Shown: positions 28,057 through 36,778, counted from the stretch's first letter. The stretch: DNA of 64,000 nt from Flavobacteriaceae bacterium (GCA_014238425.1 JABABD010000040.1:124001-188000); one strand, 5' to 3'. Notes: a model not told the origin generated them from the letters alone. A program made the numbers and translations.

Positions 28057-28962
28057 TTAAAAATATCCTTGTTGCTTACGTTTTTCCATCGCAGCTTCTG
28101 ATCGTTTATCATCTATTCGCGCTCCTCTTTCTGAAATTGTAGATTCTCTTATTTCTTGAACTACTGTGTCAATATCTCCAGCTTCAGAAAGCACTGCCGC
28201 GGTACAACTCATATCTCCTACAGTTCTAAATCTCACTAGTCTTTCTTCAACAACTTCATCTTCCTCTCTATATACTACGTCATCATCAGCTGACCATATC
28301 AATCCATCTCGTAAAAAAGTAGCTCTGGTATGTGAGAAATAGATGGATGGAATTTCTATGTTTTCCTTTCGAATGTATGACCAAACATCTAATTCTGTCC
28401 AATTAGAAATAGGAAATACGCGTACATTCTGACCTAATTCTATTTGACCATTTAACATGTCGAACAATTCTGGACGCTGGTTCTTTTCGTCCCATTGTCC
28501 AAAATCATCACGTACTGAAAAAATACGTTCCTTCGCTCTTGCTTTTTCTTCATCTCTCCTTGCTCCTCCAACACAAGCATCGAACTTAAATTCTTCAATA
28601 GCATCTAAAAGTGTTACTGTTTGAAGGCTATTTCTACTTGCGTATTTTCCAGACTCTTCTTTTACTTTGCCTTCATTAATAGAATCTTGAACATTTCGCA
28701 CGATTAATTCCAAGCCTAATTCCGCCACAAGTCTATCTCTAAATTCAATAGTTTCAGGAAAATTATGCCCTGTATCTATGTGCATTAGCGGAAAAGGAAT
28801 TTTTGCTGGATAAAATGCTTTTTGCGCCAATCGTACCAAGGTTATTGAATCCTTTCCACCAGAAAAAAGCAGTACAGGTTTTTCAAACTGAGCAGCTACT
28901 TCTCTAAATATATATATAGCTTCGTGCTCTAATGGATTTATGTTGGATGTATCTCTATTCAT
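28057..28962 (-). CDS. cysD: Sulfate adenylyltransferase subunit 2
   Basis: ATP sulfurylase catalytic subunit, making APS from ATP and sulfate. 301 aa. The PP-loop is VLLFSGGKDSITLVRLA near residue 31, followed by PLMHIDTGHNFPETIEFRD, GGARRDEEKARAKERIFS near residue 128, and the C-terminal AAMEKRKQQGYF end characteristic of CysD. It is 10 nt downstream of cysH in the sulfur operon. Confidence 0.97.
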   Translation of the reverse strand: MNRDTSNINPLEHEAIYIFREVAAQFEKPVLLFSGGKDSITLVRLAQKAFYPAKIPFPLMHIDTGHNFPETIEFRDRLVAELGLELIVRNVQDSINEGKVKEESGKYASRNSLQTVTLLDAIEEFKFDACVGGARRDEEKARAKERIFSVRDDFGQWDEKNQRPELFDMLNGQIELGQNVRVFPISNWTELDVWSYIRKENIEIPSIYFSHTRATFLRDGLIWSADDDVVYREEDEVVEERLVRFRTVGDMSCTAAVLSEAGDIDTVVQEIRESTISERGARIDDKRSEAAMEKRKQQGYF

Positions 28963-28972
28963 TATTTTAAAT

Positions 28973-29587
28973 TTAGGCGTGTAAACCGCATTCTCGATTT
29001 TCTAATTGTTTCGTTGGATCGAAGTACTTGAACTCATTCGGTAAATTATTCTCTAATAGATAAACATCAAGTTCTTCATCTGTCCAATAATAAAACGGAC
29101 TCACTTTTAGTATGCCATCTGCTCCTTGAGATACGATATCAATACTATCTCTAAATGCGGTTTGACCTTTACGTAAGTTCGTAAACCAAACATCTGGCTT
29201 GTGCTCAGACATTGCTCTTTTAAAAGGCTCAAGTTTTACTTGTTCTGTGAATGTTATATGTTTTGGGTCTTCAATACTGGGTAATCCGAGAACAACATCT
29301 CTATGTGATGATGTTTGCCTTGGCACATACAATTTTATATTCAGGTTTAATTTTTCTATGAGATATTCGGCGTGCCTGTATGTATTAGGTGTATTATACC
29401 CTGTATCGCACCAGATTACTTTTAAATCTTTTTTCAACTTAGTCACTAGGTTTAAAATCGCCCCTTCATAAGGCCTGAAATTGGTAGTTACTATTGGGTT
29501 TTTAGAAAATGAAATAGCCCATAGAGCAATCTCTTGAGGTGTTTTGCTTCCTAATTCCTTATTGATACTATCTATATTTAAACTCAT
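28973..29587 (-). CDS. cysH: Phosphoadenylyl-sulfate reductase, lacking Fe-S cysteines
   Basis: Reduces activated sulfate to sulfite with a thiol donor. About 204 aa; I take the ATG at 29587 because it overlaps the preceding stop as TAATG, but an ATG four codons upstream (29599) is possible. The PP-loop-type segment reads TTNFRPYEGAIL, then WCDTGYNT, and the C-terminus is NRECGLHA with the catalytic Cys. Only two cysteines are present, so the CC...CxxC ligands of 4Fe-4S APS reductases are missing. By family knowledge that points to PAPS as substrate, yet no APS kinase gene lies nearby. Confidence 0.93.
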   Translation of the reverse strand: MSLNIDSINKELGSKTPQEIALWAISFSKNPIVTTNFRPYEGAILNLVTKLKKDLKVIWCDTGYNTPNTYRHAEYLIEKLNLNIKLYVPRQTSSHRDVVLGLPSIEDPKHITFTEQVKLEPFKRAMSEHKPDVWFTNLRKGQTAFRDSIDIVSQGADGILKVSPFYYWTDEELDVYLLENNLPNEFKYFDPTKQLENRECGLHA

Positions 29588-29838
29588 TATTTTCCCCATT
29601 TAATCTTGTTCCACGCTCGTTCATGAAAGAAATACAAAATCAATTTTGATATTAATTCCACAATCCCAATTGAAAACGCCAATGCCAAAGTTCCAGTGAT
29701 CAGGTATGATATAATGATTGTTGCGATAGTACCAACAATCCTCCAACTAATAGTTTTCGCCAGGCTTCTTTTAACTTTCTCTTCTGATTTACTCTTTACT
29801 TTTTCAGTTCCTGTATTCACTTTTAAAACAGTGTCCAT
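29587..29838 (-). CDS. DUF2061 small membrane protein
   Basis: 83 aa with a basic N-terminus and two hydrophobic segments (ISWRIVGTIATIIISYLI and LALAFSIGIVELISKLILYF), ending HERAWNKIKWG. This is the DUF2061 pattern, whose members are often encoded with sulfate-assimilation genes. The function is unknown; an inner-membrane role in sulfur assimilation is a guess from context. It is the first gene after the promoter at about 29.9 kb and overlaps cysH by 1 nt. Confidence 0.88.
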   Translation of the reverse strand: MDTVLKVNTGTEKVKSKSEEKVKRSLAKTISWRIVGTIATIIISYLITGTLALAFSIGIVELISKLILYFFHERAWNKIKWGK

Positions 29839-29864
29839 ATTTTATATTTTTGTTATTTCTGTTT

Positions 29865-29876
29865 ATCCTATAGGAT
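29865..29876. promoter_or_regulatory. 12-bp palindrome, possible Rrf2 operator
   Basis: ATCCTATAGGAT is a perfect 12-bp palindrome lying about +9 to +20 relative to the start site predicted from the adjacent promoter, just before the DUF2061-cys operon. Rrf2-family regulators bind short palindromes and the Rrf2 gene is immediately upstream. Assignment as its operator is inference. Confidence 0.5.
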
Positions 29877-29891
29877 TAGTAGATTAATGTG

Positions 29892-29922
29892 CAAACCTAT
29901 ATCTAAAACTTTTAGTAAACAA
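29892..29922 (-). promoter_or_regulatory. Bacteroidota-type promoter for the sulfate-assimilation operon
   Basis: On the minus strand TTG (29922-29920), then a 20-nt spacer, then TAGGTTTG (29899-29892) matches the Bacteroidota sigma-A consensus TTG-N19-21-TAnnTTTG exactly. It would give a leader of about 47 nt before the DUF2061 start at 29838 and drive cysH-cysD-cysN and the genes following. Confidence 0.7.
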
Positions 29923-29963
29923 GTTAAAATCGTTAAAAATTCTTAATGTTTGTTGCGAAATTC

Positions 29964-30374
29964 TTAATTCGCTAAATCGGCTAAAGTAGTATTTCTAAAA
30001 ACCTCTAATGAACTATCTCTCACTTGGGCCATTAAATTATGAACAGCACAGGCATTTTCATCCGGGCAATCATCACACTTTTCATAAAAATTAAGGCTTA
30101 CACATGGCACCATTGCTATGGGTCCTTCTAAAACTCTCATTACAGAAGTCATTTTAATTTCGTGCGGCTCTTTAAGTAAATAATAACCTCCTCCTTTACC
30201 TTTTTTTGAACCCAAAAAACCTGTCTTACGAAGGGTTAGTAATATACTCTCCAAAAATTTAAGAGAAATATTTTCGCTCTCAGAAATCGTCGCAATTTGA
30301 ACAGGTGTTTTGTCTTTTTGCTTTGCCAAATAAGTCAAAGCCTTTATTCCATATTTTGTTTTTTTAGAGAGCAT
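29964..30374 (-). CDS. Rrf2-family transcriptional regulator, likely Fe-S sensing
   Basis: 136 aa from the ATG at 30374 (MLSKKTKYGIKAL, the usual family start); an in-frame ATG six codons upstream exists. An N-terminal winged helix (about 1-70, with GKGGGYYLLK wing) is followed by a dimer helix and four cysteines at 91, 100, 103 and 109 plus His112. These resemble the cluster-binding loop of IscR/NsrR-type sensors. It lies between metZ and the sulfur operon, so control of sulfate assimilation in response to sulfur or Fe-S status is likely but inferred. Confidence 0.9.
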   Translation of the reverse strand: MLSKKTKYGIKALTYLAKQKDKTPVQIATISESENISLKFLESILLTLRKTGFLGSKKGKGGGYYLLKEPHEIKMTSVMRVLEGPIAMVPCVSLNFYEKCDDCPDENACAVHNLMAQVRDSSLEVFRNTTLADLAN

Positions 30375-30399
30375 CTCACAAAGATACTTCATTTAAAAG

Positions 30400-31566
30400 T
30401 TATCCTAATGCTTGCTTTAAATCATTAATAATATCATTTACGTTTTCAAGTCCTACTGAAATCCTTACCAACCCATCCGAAATCCCGGTCTCCAATCTAT
30501 CATCTTGAGATAACTTACTATGTGTTGTAGATGCTGGATGTGTTACAATTGTTCTGGTATCGCCGAGATTTGCAGATAAAGAGCACAATTTTATAGCATT
30601 CAAGAAATCTCTACCAGCCTCAATTCCTCCTTTAACTTCAAAAGCTACCACATTGCCTCCAAGCTTCATTTGTTTTTTGGCAATCTCATATTGAGAATGG
30701 GATTTTAAAAAAGGATATTTAACTAAATCAATTTTATCATGCCTTTCAAGGAATTCAGCAACTTTCAGTGCGTTTTCACAATGTTTCTCTAGTCGAACGG
30801 CCAAAGTTTCTAAACTTTTAGACAATACCCATGCATTAAATGGTGACAACGCCGGACCTGTATTCCTTGAAAACAAGTAGATTTTCCTAATTATTTCCGC
30901 ATTACCAACGGTTACACCACCTAGTACTCGTCCTTGCCCATCAATCAATTTTGTGGCAGAATGAATTACTAAATCTGCTCCAAATTTAATGGGGTTCTGG
31001 AGATATGGTGTCGCAAAGCAGTTGTCAATAATCAATAAAAGATTGTGCTTTTTCGCAATCCTCCCTAACAACTCCAAGTCCAAAATATCAACAGCTGGGT
31101 TCGTTGGGCTTTCTGCATACAAAATTTTAGTATTCTCTTTTATTAATCCTTCAATCCTATCAACTTCATCAATTTTAAAATAACTGGTTTCAATATTCCA
31201 TTTAGGTAAAAACTTCGTGAATAAGGAATGTGTTGAACCAAAAACAGAACGTGAAGAGACAATATGATCTCCAGCATCCAACAGAGCTGCGAATGTTGAA
31301 AATACAGCAGACATTCCAGTAGCAAATGCATAGCCGCTTTCTGCACCTTCCATTTTACAAATTTTATCTACGAATTCTGACGTATTAGGATTTGTAAAAC
31401 GGCTATAGATATTGCGTTCCTTTTCTTCTGCAAAAGAAGCTCGCATGTCTTCAGCATCTTCAAAAACAAAACTCGATGTTAAGTACAATGGTGTAGAATG
31501 TTCTAAAAATTGTGAACGCTCAATTTGTGTGCGTATCGCTTGTGTTTCAAAATACTTGTCATTCAT
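30400..31566 (-). CDS. metZ: O-succinyl/O-acetylhomoserine sulfhydrylase, trans-sulfuration family
   Basis: 388-aa Cys/Met-metabolism PLP enzyme. The PLP lysine is in VIHSATKLIDGQGRVLGG near residue 206, with YSRFTNPNTSEF near residue 50 and YAESPTNPAVDILD near residue 147. Placement 6 nt after the MetX-containing fusion suggests it uses the acylated homoserine made there and sulfide to make homocysteine. It could instead be a cystathionine gamma-synthase or lyase. With metY there are two such enzymes within 6 kb. Confidence 0.88.
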   Translation of the reverse strand: MNDKYFETQAIRTQIERSQFLEHSTPLYLTSSFVFEDAEDMRASFAEEKERNIYSRFTNPNTSEFVDKICKMEGAESGYAFATGMSAVFSTFAALLDAGDHIVSSRSVFGSTHSLFTKFLPKWNIETSYFKIDEVDRIEGLIKENTKILYAESPTNPAVDILDLELLGRIAKKHNLLLIIDNCFATPYLQNPIKFGADLVIHSATKLIDGQGRVLGGVTVGNAEIIRKIYLFSRNTGPALSPFNAWVLSKSLETLAVRLEKHCENALKVAEFLERHDKIDLVKYPFLKSHSQYEIAKKQMKLGGNVVAFEVKGGIEAGRDFLNAIKLCSLSANLGDTRTIVTHPASTTHSKLSQDDRLETGISDGLVRISVGLENVNDIINDLKQALG

Positions 31567-31572
31567 GATTCG

Positions 31573-34500
31573 TTAATTAATATGTTTAGATAATCTTAGT
31601 ATATCTCCAAATACACCTCTCGCGGTCACTTCTGCTCCTGCTCCTGCTCCTTGAATTGTGATTGGTTGCTCTCCATATGATTCTGTGAAAATTTCAAAAA
31701 TAGCATCAGAATCCTTTATGCGACCTAACACACTATCTTCTGGAATAGAGACTAATTTAACTTCAAGGTTTCCTTTCTCTTTAGACAGATCTCCAGACAG
31801 ATCTCCTATATATCTTAGCACATGCCCTTCTTCTTGCTTGTCCTTTATTTTTTGAAAGTGATCGTCTAATACATTTAGTTGCTCTAAAAAATCGTTTACT
31901 GGAATATCTCGATATGTCTCTGGAATTAAATTTTCTATTGATACATCTTCAAATTCATTATGCAAATCTAATTCTCTAGCCAAGATCAATAGCTTTCTTG
32001 CCACATCGTTTCCGGAAAAATCTTCTCTTGGATCCGGCTCTGTAAGCCCTTTGTCTATAGTTTCTCGAACTATTTTACTGAATGGTTTTTTCTCTGAAGA
32101 GAAATTATTGAACAAATAACTCAATGTCCCAGAGAACACACCTCGGATTCTCGTGATATTCTCTCCAGATTCATGCAACAATGTTATAGTATCTATTAAC
32201 GGCAAGCCTGCTCCTACAGTTGTTTCGTACAAATAATTCTTATTGTTTTTCTTCAAACATTCCCTTAATGTCCTATAAAATAAATGAGAGATCGTATTGG
32301 CTATTTTATTTGATGACACTAAATCAAATCCATTCTCTATTAAAGGAATGTAATTTTGATAAAATCCTGAACTTGCCGTATTGTCTACAGCGATTAAATT
32401 TTCTAAATGATGTGTTTTCGCGTAGTCAATTACATCCTTGATATCATAATTTTCTGTACTAGAGTTCAATACCTCTTCCCAATCTTGATCTACACCATTC
32501 TTATCTAAGACAATACGCTTAGTATTAGCAATTGAAAACACATTTAGTCTTATGCCTTTTCGTTCTTCAATATCATCTTTAGATTTTAAGATCTGCTTTA
32601 TTAATGCGCCACCAACCAAACCATGTCCAAAAATGGCAATATTGATTTTTTTAGAGATTCCAAAAATTTCTCCATGAATGACATTAACTGCTTTATGAAG
32701 CTGGTTCTTTTTTACAACCAAACTTACATTTCTACCAGTAAGTGTATTATTAAAAAGCAATGGTGTGATCTGGTTTTTAATAAGTGCATTAAATGGTCTA
32801 TGGAACAGGCTAAGCTCAATGCCAATTATTGAAATTACAGCAACATCATCAATGATTTCAATTTTATTGACATCTTGTGAATAAAAGTCGTTTTCAAACT
32901 CACGTTCTAAAGCAATAACTGCCTGAGTTGCTTGATTTTTATCTATGACCAGCCCAATGCCTCTTTCTGAAGAGCCTTGAGAAACAATGCTCACATTAAT
33001 GTTGTGATTGCTCAACGATTTAAAAATCCTGGCATCAACACCTACTTTCCCTAGCAATCCTCTACCTTCTAAACTCAGCAAGGCTACATTATCTAAAACC
33101 GATAACGAGGTAACTTCTTTTGAGCTTGTCTTAGTCGTAACAAGTGTTCCTTCATCATCAGGATTAAACGTGTTTAAAATTCGTAGGTCAATATTTTTCT
33201 CTAATAGTGGTATTATGGTTTTTGCATGCAAAATATTAGCTCCTAGATTCGCTAACTCATTAGCCTCCCTAAAAGACAGCTCCTTGATTTTTTGAGCATC
33301 CGAGACTAGACCTGGATCGGCTGTATAAATTCCATTTACATGTGTGTAGTTTTGCAACTCTTCTGCATCTAAATAATTAGCAAAAAGGGCTGCCGAATAA
33401 TTACTTCCATTTTTCCCTAAGGTTGTGGTTTCGTTTTTTAAGTTTGACCCAATAAATCCAGTAACAACATTTACTGTTGTTCCATTATATTTTTTAAAAT
33501 GTGCTAAAACGTTATCCTTTGAAATATTTTGAATGGGTTGAGAATTATTAAAATCCCCATCTGTTTTTATTAACTTTCTTGCATCTGTTTCATTAGCATT
33601 TATACCACATTGCTTAAGCAAACTAGATACTAATTTTACTGAAAGCAGCTCTCCAAAAGCCAGTATTTGATTTTCAATTTTAGTACTATAATCACCTAAT
33701 AGTCTTACGCCTTCAAATAGATTTTCCAAAGCAGAGAACTCATCAATGAAATCAATAGATTTTAAAGGTTCTGACTGATAGAGCTTGAAAGCGATAAACT
33801 CTTGTTCATACGATTCTTTTTTTGAAGCTTTTTGCAATATCCTTTCTAGATCATCTGTAGCATTTCCTCTAGCAGAAACTACCACTGTAATTCGTTCTCC
33901 TTCCTTGACTTTTTTATTAATAATAGAGATGGATCTTTTAAGTCCATCGCCATTTGCTAACGATTTACCTCCAAACTTTAATACTTTCATTTTTTTGTTT
34001 TTTGAATTTGGGCTAAAAATGTCTTCAATTATTTTTCCGAGTTGATCGAATTCTATTAAAAACGCATCATGCCCATGATCTGAGTTAATTTCATTATATA
34101 TTACGTTAGGATGCGTTAATGCCAGTTGTTTTTGGGTTTCTCTATTTTCTTCAGCGGTAAAAAACAAATCTGAATCTACGCCAATTATGATAATATTAGA
34201 TTCAATGCTATCTAGGATACTCATATTATTCCCTCTATCTTTGGTAACATCAATGGATCTTAATAACTGGTTCATTAATTTATATGCTGATAACTGGAAA
34301 CGCTCTTGCAATTTATTTCCGTGGTGCAATAACCAGCTTTCAACATTAAAAATTTCCAAGTCGTCTTTTTTGCTTCTATTGAATCGTTCTTTAAACGATT
34401 TTGGAGTTCTATAACACAACATAGCATGCATTCTGGCATCATGTACAGGATTATTAGAATTCAATAAAAAACGTTCTTGTATCTGGCAATTAGCTATTAA

Positions 34501-34968
34501 CCAATCTGTAGATTTCCAGTCGGTCGCTACCGGAATCAAATTCTCTGCTAGAGTAGGAGCTAAAACAGCCATTTCCCAAGCAATTCCACCACCTAGAGAA
34601 CCGCCAATGATTGCAAAAAGACGTTCGATTTTTAATCTTTCCAGCCCAACTAAAAACAGTTTCGCAATATCTCTCGTTACAAAATCCTCATAGTTCTCAA
34701 TTATAAAGCCATCATAGCCATTTCCAGGAATATTAAACGCCAATACTGTATACTTTTTCGTATCGATCACTAGGTCATCGCCTATTAAATCACTCCACCA
34801 GCCATCTTTTCCAGCTACATTGCTATTTCCTGTGAGCGCATGATTTACCAATACCACTGGTGCTTCGTACAAGTCCCTTCCAAAAATCTGGTAAGACAAC
34901 ACAATCGGTACAGCTTTACCACTTTCTGTAATATATTCTGGAATTCTTATGTATTCTAATTGTTCCAT
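31573..34968 (-). CDS. Fusion: homoserine O-acetyltransferase-like + aspartokinase + homoserine dehydrogenase
   Basis: 1131 aa with three parts. Residues 1 to about 320 are an alpha/beta hydrolase of the MetX family with nucleophile Ser124 (IIGGSLGGGIA), Asp267 (IGVDSDLFF) and His300 (SDHGHDAFL). About 327-790 is an aspartokinase (VLKFGGKSLANG, with Lys where Thr is usual) with ACT-type regulatory domains. About 795-1131 is homoserine dehydrogenase (IAIFGHGLVGGALI; C-terminal GAGAGAEVTARGVFGD). It can take aspartate to acyl-homoserine except for the semialdehyde step. The setting between metY and metZ marks it as the methionine-branch isoenzyme; a second ThrA is at the right edge. No internal frame break was seen. 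Confidence 0.93.
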   Translation of the reverse strand: MEQLEYIRIPEYITESGKAVPIVLSYQIFGRDLYEAPVVLVNHALTGNSNVAGKDGWWSDLIGDDLVIDTKKYTVLAFNIPGNGYDGFIIENYEDFVTRDIAKLFLVGLERLKIERLFAIIGGSLGGGIAWEMAVLAPTLAENLIPVATDWKSTDWLIANCQIQERFLLNSNNPVHDARMHAMLCYRTPKSFKERFNRSKKDDLEIFNVESWLLHHGNKLQERFQLSAYKLMNQLLRSIDVTKDRGNNMSILDSIESNIIIIGVDSDLFFTAEENRETQKQLALTHPNVIYNEINSDHGHDAFLIEFDQLGKIIEDIFSPNSKNKKMKVLKFGGKSLANGDGLKRSISIINKKVKEGERITVVVSARGNATDDLERILQKASKKESYEQEFIAFKLYQSEPLKSIDFIDEFSALENLFEGVRLLGDYSTKIENQILAFGELLSVKLVSSLLKQCGINANETDARKLIKTDGDFNNSQPIQNISKDNVLAHFKKYNGTTVNVVTGFIGSNLKNETTTLGKNGSNYSAALFANYLDAEELQNYTHVNGIYTADPGLVSDAQKIKELSFREANELANLGANILHAKTIIPLLEKNIDLRILNTFNPDDEGTLVTTKTSSKEVTSLSVLDNVALLSLEGRGLLGKVGVDARIFKSLSNHNINVSIVSQGSSERGIGLVIDKNQATQAVIALEREFENDFYSQDVNKIEIIDDVAVISIIGIELSLFHRPFNALIKNQITPLLFNNTLTGRNVSLVVKKNQLHKAVNVIHGEIFGISKKINIAIFGHGLVGGALIKQILKSKDDIEERKGIRLNVFSIANTKRIVLDKNGVDQDWEEVLNSSTENYDIKDVIDYAKTHHLENLIAVDNTASSGFYQNYIPLIENGFDLVSSNKIANTISHLFYRTLRECLKKNNKNYLYETTVGAGLPLIDTITLLHESGENITRIRGVFSGTLSYLFNNFSSEKKPFSKIVRETIDKGLTEPDPREDFSGNDVARKLLILARELDLHNEFEDVSIENLIPETYRDIPVNDFLEQLNVLDDHFQKIKDKQEEGHVLRYIGDLSGDLSKEKGNLEVKLVSIPEDSVLGRIKDSDAIFEIFTESYGEQPITIQGAGAGAEVTARGVFGDILRLSKHIN

Positions 34969-34990
34969 TTTTTAAAATTTGCAATACGCT

Positions 34991-35028
34991 AAGTACAGGC
35001 CTTGAAGGCTCAAGGCCCTACCGTACTT
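34991..35028 (-). repeat. Intercistronic stem-loop between metY and the MetX fusion
   Basis: Outer arms AAGTAC/GTACTT (6 bp) and inner arms GGCCTTG/CAAGGCC (7 bp) form a strong interrupted hairpin on either strand. No T-run follows it on the minus strand, so it is more likely an mRNA processing or stability element than a terminator. It lies in the 78-nt gap between the two genes. Confidence 0.65.
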
Positions 35029-35046
35029 AACTCTCACTAACTAAAA

Positions 35047-36342
35047 CTAATTTTGTAATACTTCTTTCTTTATAATGTCAAAAGCTTCTTTTAGGTCGGC
35101 CTTTAAATCATTTATACTTTCTATTCCAACAGATAATCTAATCAAATCCTTAGTTACTCCAGTGCTTTCTTGAGCTTCATCATCCAATTGTTGATGTGTT
35201 GTACTTGCAGGGTGAATAATAAGTGATTTAGTATCGCCAATATTGGCAAGTAAAGAGAACAACTTTGTAGTATCCGCAATAGTCTTTGCCGCTTCATAAC
35301 CGCCGTCTACACCAAATGTTACGATACCACTTTGTCCATTTGGCAAGTATTTTTTAGCCAATTCTTTGTATTTACTAGTTTCTAATCCTGGATAGTTTAC
35401 CCAATTAACTTCTGGTTGTTCTTGCAACCATTTAGCAAGCTCTAGAGCGTTCTGGCTATGCTTTTTAATTCTTAATTCCAAGGTCTCCAAACCTTGAATA
35501 ATCTGAAATGCATTAAACGGGCTCAAGGCGCCTCCATAATCTCTTAGACCTTCAATTCTTACTTTAGCAATAAACGCTGCTGCTTCTAGAGCTTCACTAT
35601 ATACCAAACCATGATATCCAGCTGATGGTTCTGTGAATTCTGGAAATTTACCATTAGTCCAATCAAATGTTCCCGCATCAATAATAACGCCTCCAAGAGC
35701 AGTCCCATTTCCGTTAATATATTTGGTTAAAGAATGGATTACAATATTGGCACCATAATCAATTGGATTTAACAAATAAGGTGTAGCCACCGTATTATCA
35801 ACAATCAATGGCACTTTATAAGCCTTAGCTTCTTTTGAAATGGCTTGTATGTCTAGAACATCGAGTTTAGGATTTCCGAGAGACTCAATAAAGAAAGCAC
35901 GCGTGTTCTCTTGCGCCGCTTTATTAAAATTCTCAGGATTGGAAGAGTCTACAAACGTAGTTGTGATTCCATGACGTGGCAAAGTTACACTCAATAAATT
36001 GTAGGTTCCGCCATACAAACTATTGGATGCAACAATATGATCTCCAGCTTTCAGCAAAGTCAATAAAGATGTAGCAATAGCTGATGTTCCAGACGCCGTT
36101 ACAACTGCCGCAATGCCTCCTTCCAAAGCTGCTAAGCGCTGCTCTAGAATATCGTTTGTTGGATTGTTGATTCTGGTGTAAATGTTTCCTGTTTCGGCTA
36201 GTGCGAATAAATTAGCCGCATGATCTGAATCATTAAACACATAAGCTGTAGATTGATAAATTGGAACTGCTCTTGTTCCTCCATTCTTTTGGACATCATG
36301 TCCCGCGTGCAACGCTTTTGTTGCGAATTTTTGTGTACTCAT
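35047..36342 (-). CDS. metY: O-acetylhomoserine aminocarboxypropyltransferase (sulfhydrylase)
   Basis: 431-aa PLP enzyme making homocysteine from O-acetylhomoserine and sulfide. The PLP lysine is in VIHSLTKYINGNGTALGG near residue 207; the N-terminus FATKALHAGHDVQKNGG and IYTRINNPTNDILEQRLAALE are typical of MetY, and the long insert after the lysine (TFDWTNGKFPEF) separates it from MetZ/MetB. It is preceded by a SAM-I riboswitch, so methionine status controls it and probably the genes after it. Confidence 0.95.
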   Translation of the reverse strand: MSTQKFATKALHAGHDVQKNGGTRAVPIYQSTAYVFNDSDHAANLFALAETGNIYTRINNPTNDILEQRLAALEGGIAAVVTASGTSAIATSLLTLLKAGDHIVASNSLYGGTYNLLSVTLPRHGITTTFVDSSNPENFNKAAQENTRAFFIESLGNPKLDVLDIQAISKEAKAYKVPLIVDNTVATPYLLNPIDYGANIVIHSLTKYINGNGTALGGVIIDAGTFDWTNGKFPEFTEPSAGYHGLVYSEALEAAAFIAKVRIEGLRDYGGALSPFNAFQIIQGLETLELRIKKHSQNALELAKWLQEQPEVNWVNYPGLETSKYKELAKKYLPNGQSGIVTFGVDGGYEAAKTIADTTKLFSLLANIGDTKSLIIHPASTTHQQLDDEAQESTGVTKDLIRLSVGIESINDLKADLKEAFDIIKKEVLQN

Positions 36343-36427
36343 TTTTCTAATTTTTGAGTTAATGAATTAGTGCTGCTTGCAAAGCGAAATGGATGGCGTA
36401 AAAAGCATCTTTTTTTGCTTATCCTTT

Positions 36428-36472
36428 GAGAGAAAAATAAACCGTAGCAGTGCTATGCTTGATTTTTCTCTC
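36428..36472. repeat. Inverted repeat in the metY leader
   Basis: Perfect 11-bp arms GAGAGAAAAAT (36428-36438) and ATTTTTCTCTC (36462-36472) with a 23-nt interval, in the transcribed leader between the riboswitch and the metY start. It would form a long hairpin in the mRNA about 85-130 nt before the ATG. Its role is unknown. Confidence 0.6.
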
Positions 36473-36584
36473 TTCACCTAATCAATAAATCTATCTGTTT
36501 TCGCTTCATCGATCTCACTTAACAAACAGCACGATTAAACCAAAAGTCAAATGCGTCAAAATTGACGTACCTAATAGAAAAATG

Positions 36585-36620
36585 TTAAAAAGAAATAAGT
36601 AATCACAGATGGGTGATTAC
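36585..36620 (-). terminator. Terminator-like hairpin of the metY riboswitch
   Basis: On the minus strand GTAATCAC (36620-36613) pairs with GTGATTAC (36606-36599) around the loop CCATCT, and TTATTTCTTTTT follows. It begins 5 nt after the P1 helix of the SAM-I aptamer, so it is the probable transcription-termination platform. A clear antiterminator strand was not identified. Confidence 0.75.
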
Positions 36621-36625
36621 GTTTA

Positions 36626-36748
36626 GTTATCTATCTAAATCAACGATAAATGAATCGTTTTCTTAAGTAGAATTTAGCACCTTCTTTAATAAATTTAAAG
36701 GGTTGCTAAGGTTTCATAGGGTCTAATCCCTCCACCTTTCTTGATAAC
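36626..36748 (-). promoter_or_regulatory. SAM-I (S-box) riboswitch upstream of metY
   Basis: The minus-strand leader shows P1 GTTATC (36748-36743), AGGTGGAGGGA, GACCCTATGAAACCTTAGC, AACCC, GGTGCTAAATTCTAC, a P4 hairpin AACGAT/ATCGTT, and P1' GATAAC (36631-36626). Core segments are nearly identical to the copy upstream of metH-metF; the P4 arm is longer. Confidence 0.95.
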
Positions 36749-36778
36749 ACTTCAATAAGTTTTTGAACTTTGTGAGTA

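Noticed and set aside
36474..36509. 11-codon ORF (MKRKQIDLLIR) in the metY leader as a leader peptide
   Set aside because: It has no Met or Cys codons and no associated terminator/antiterminator pair; the upstream riboswitch explains the control.
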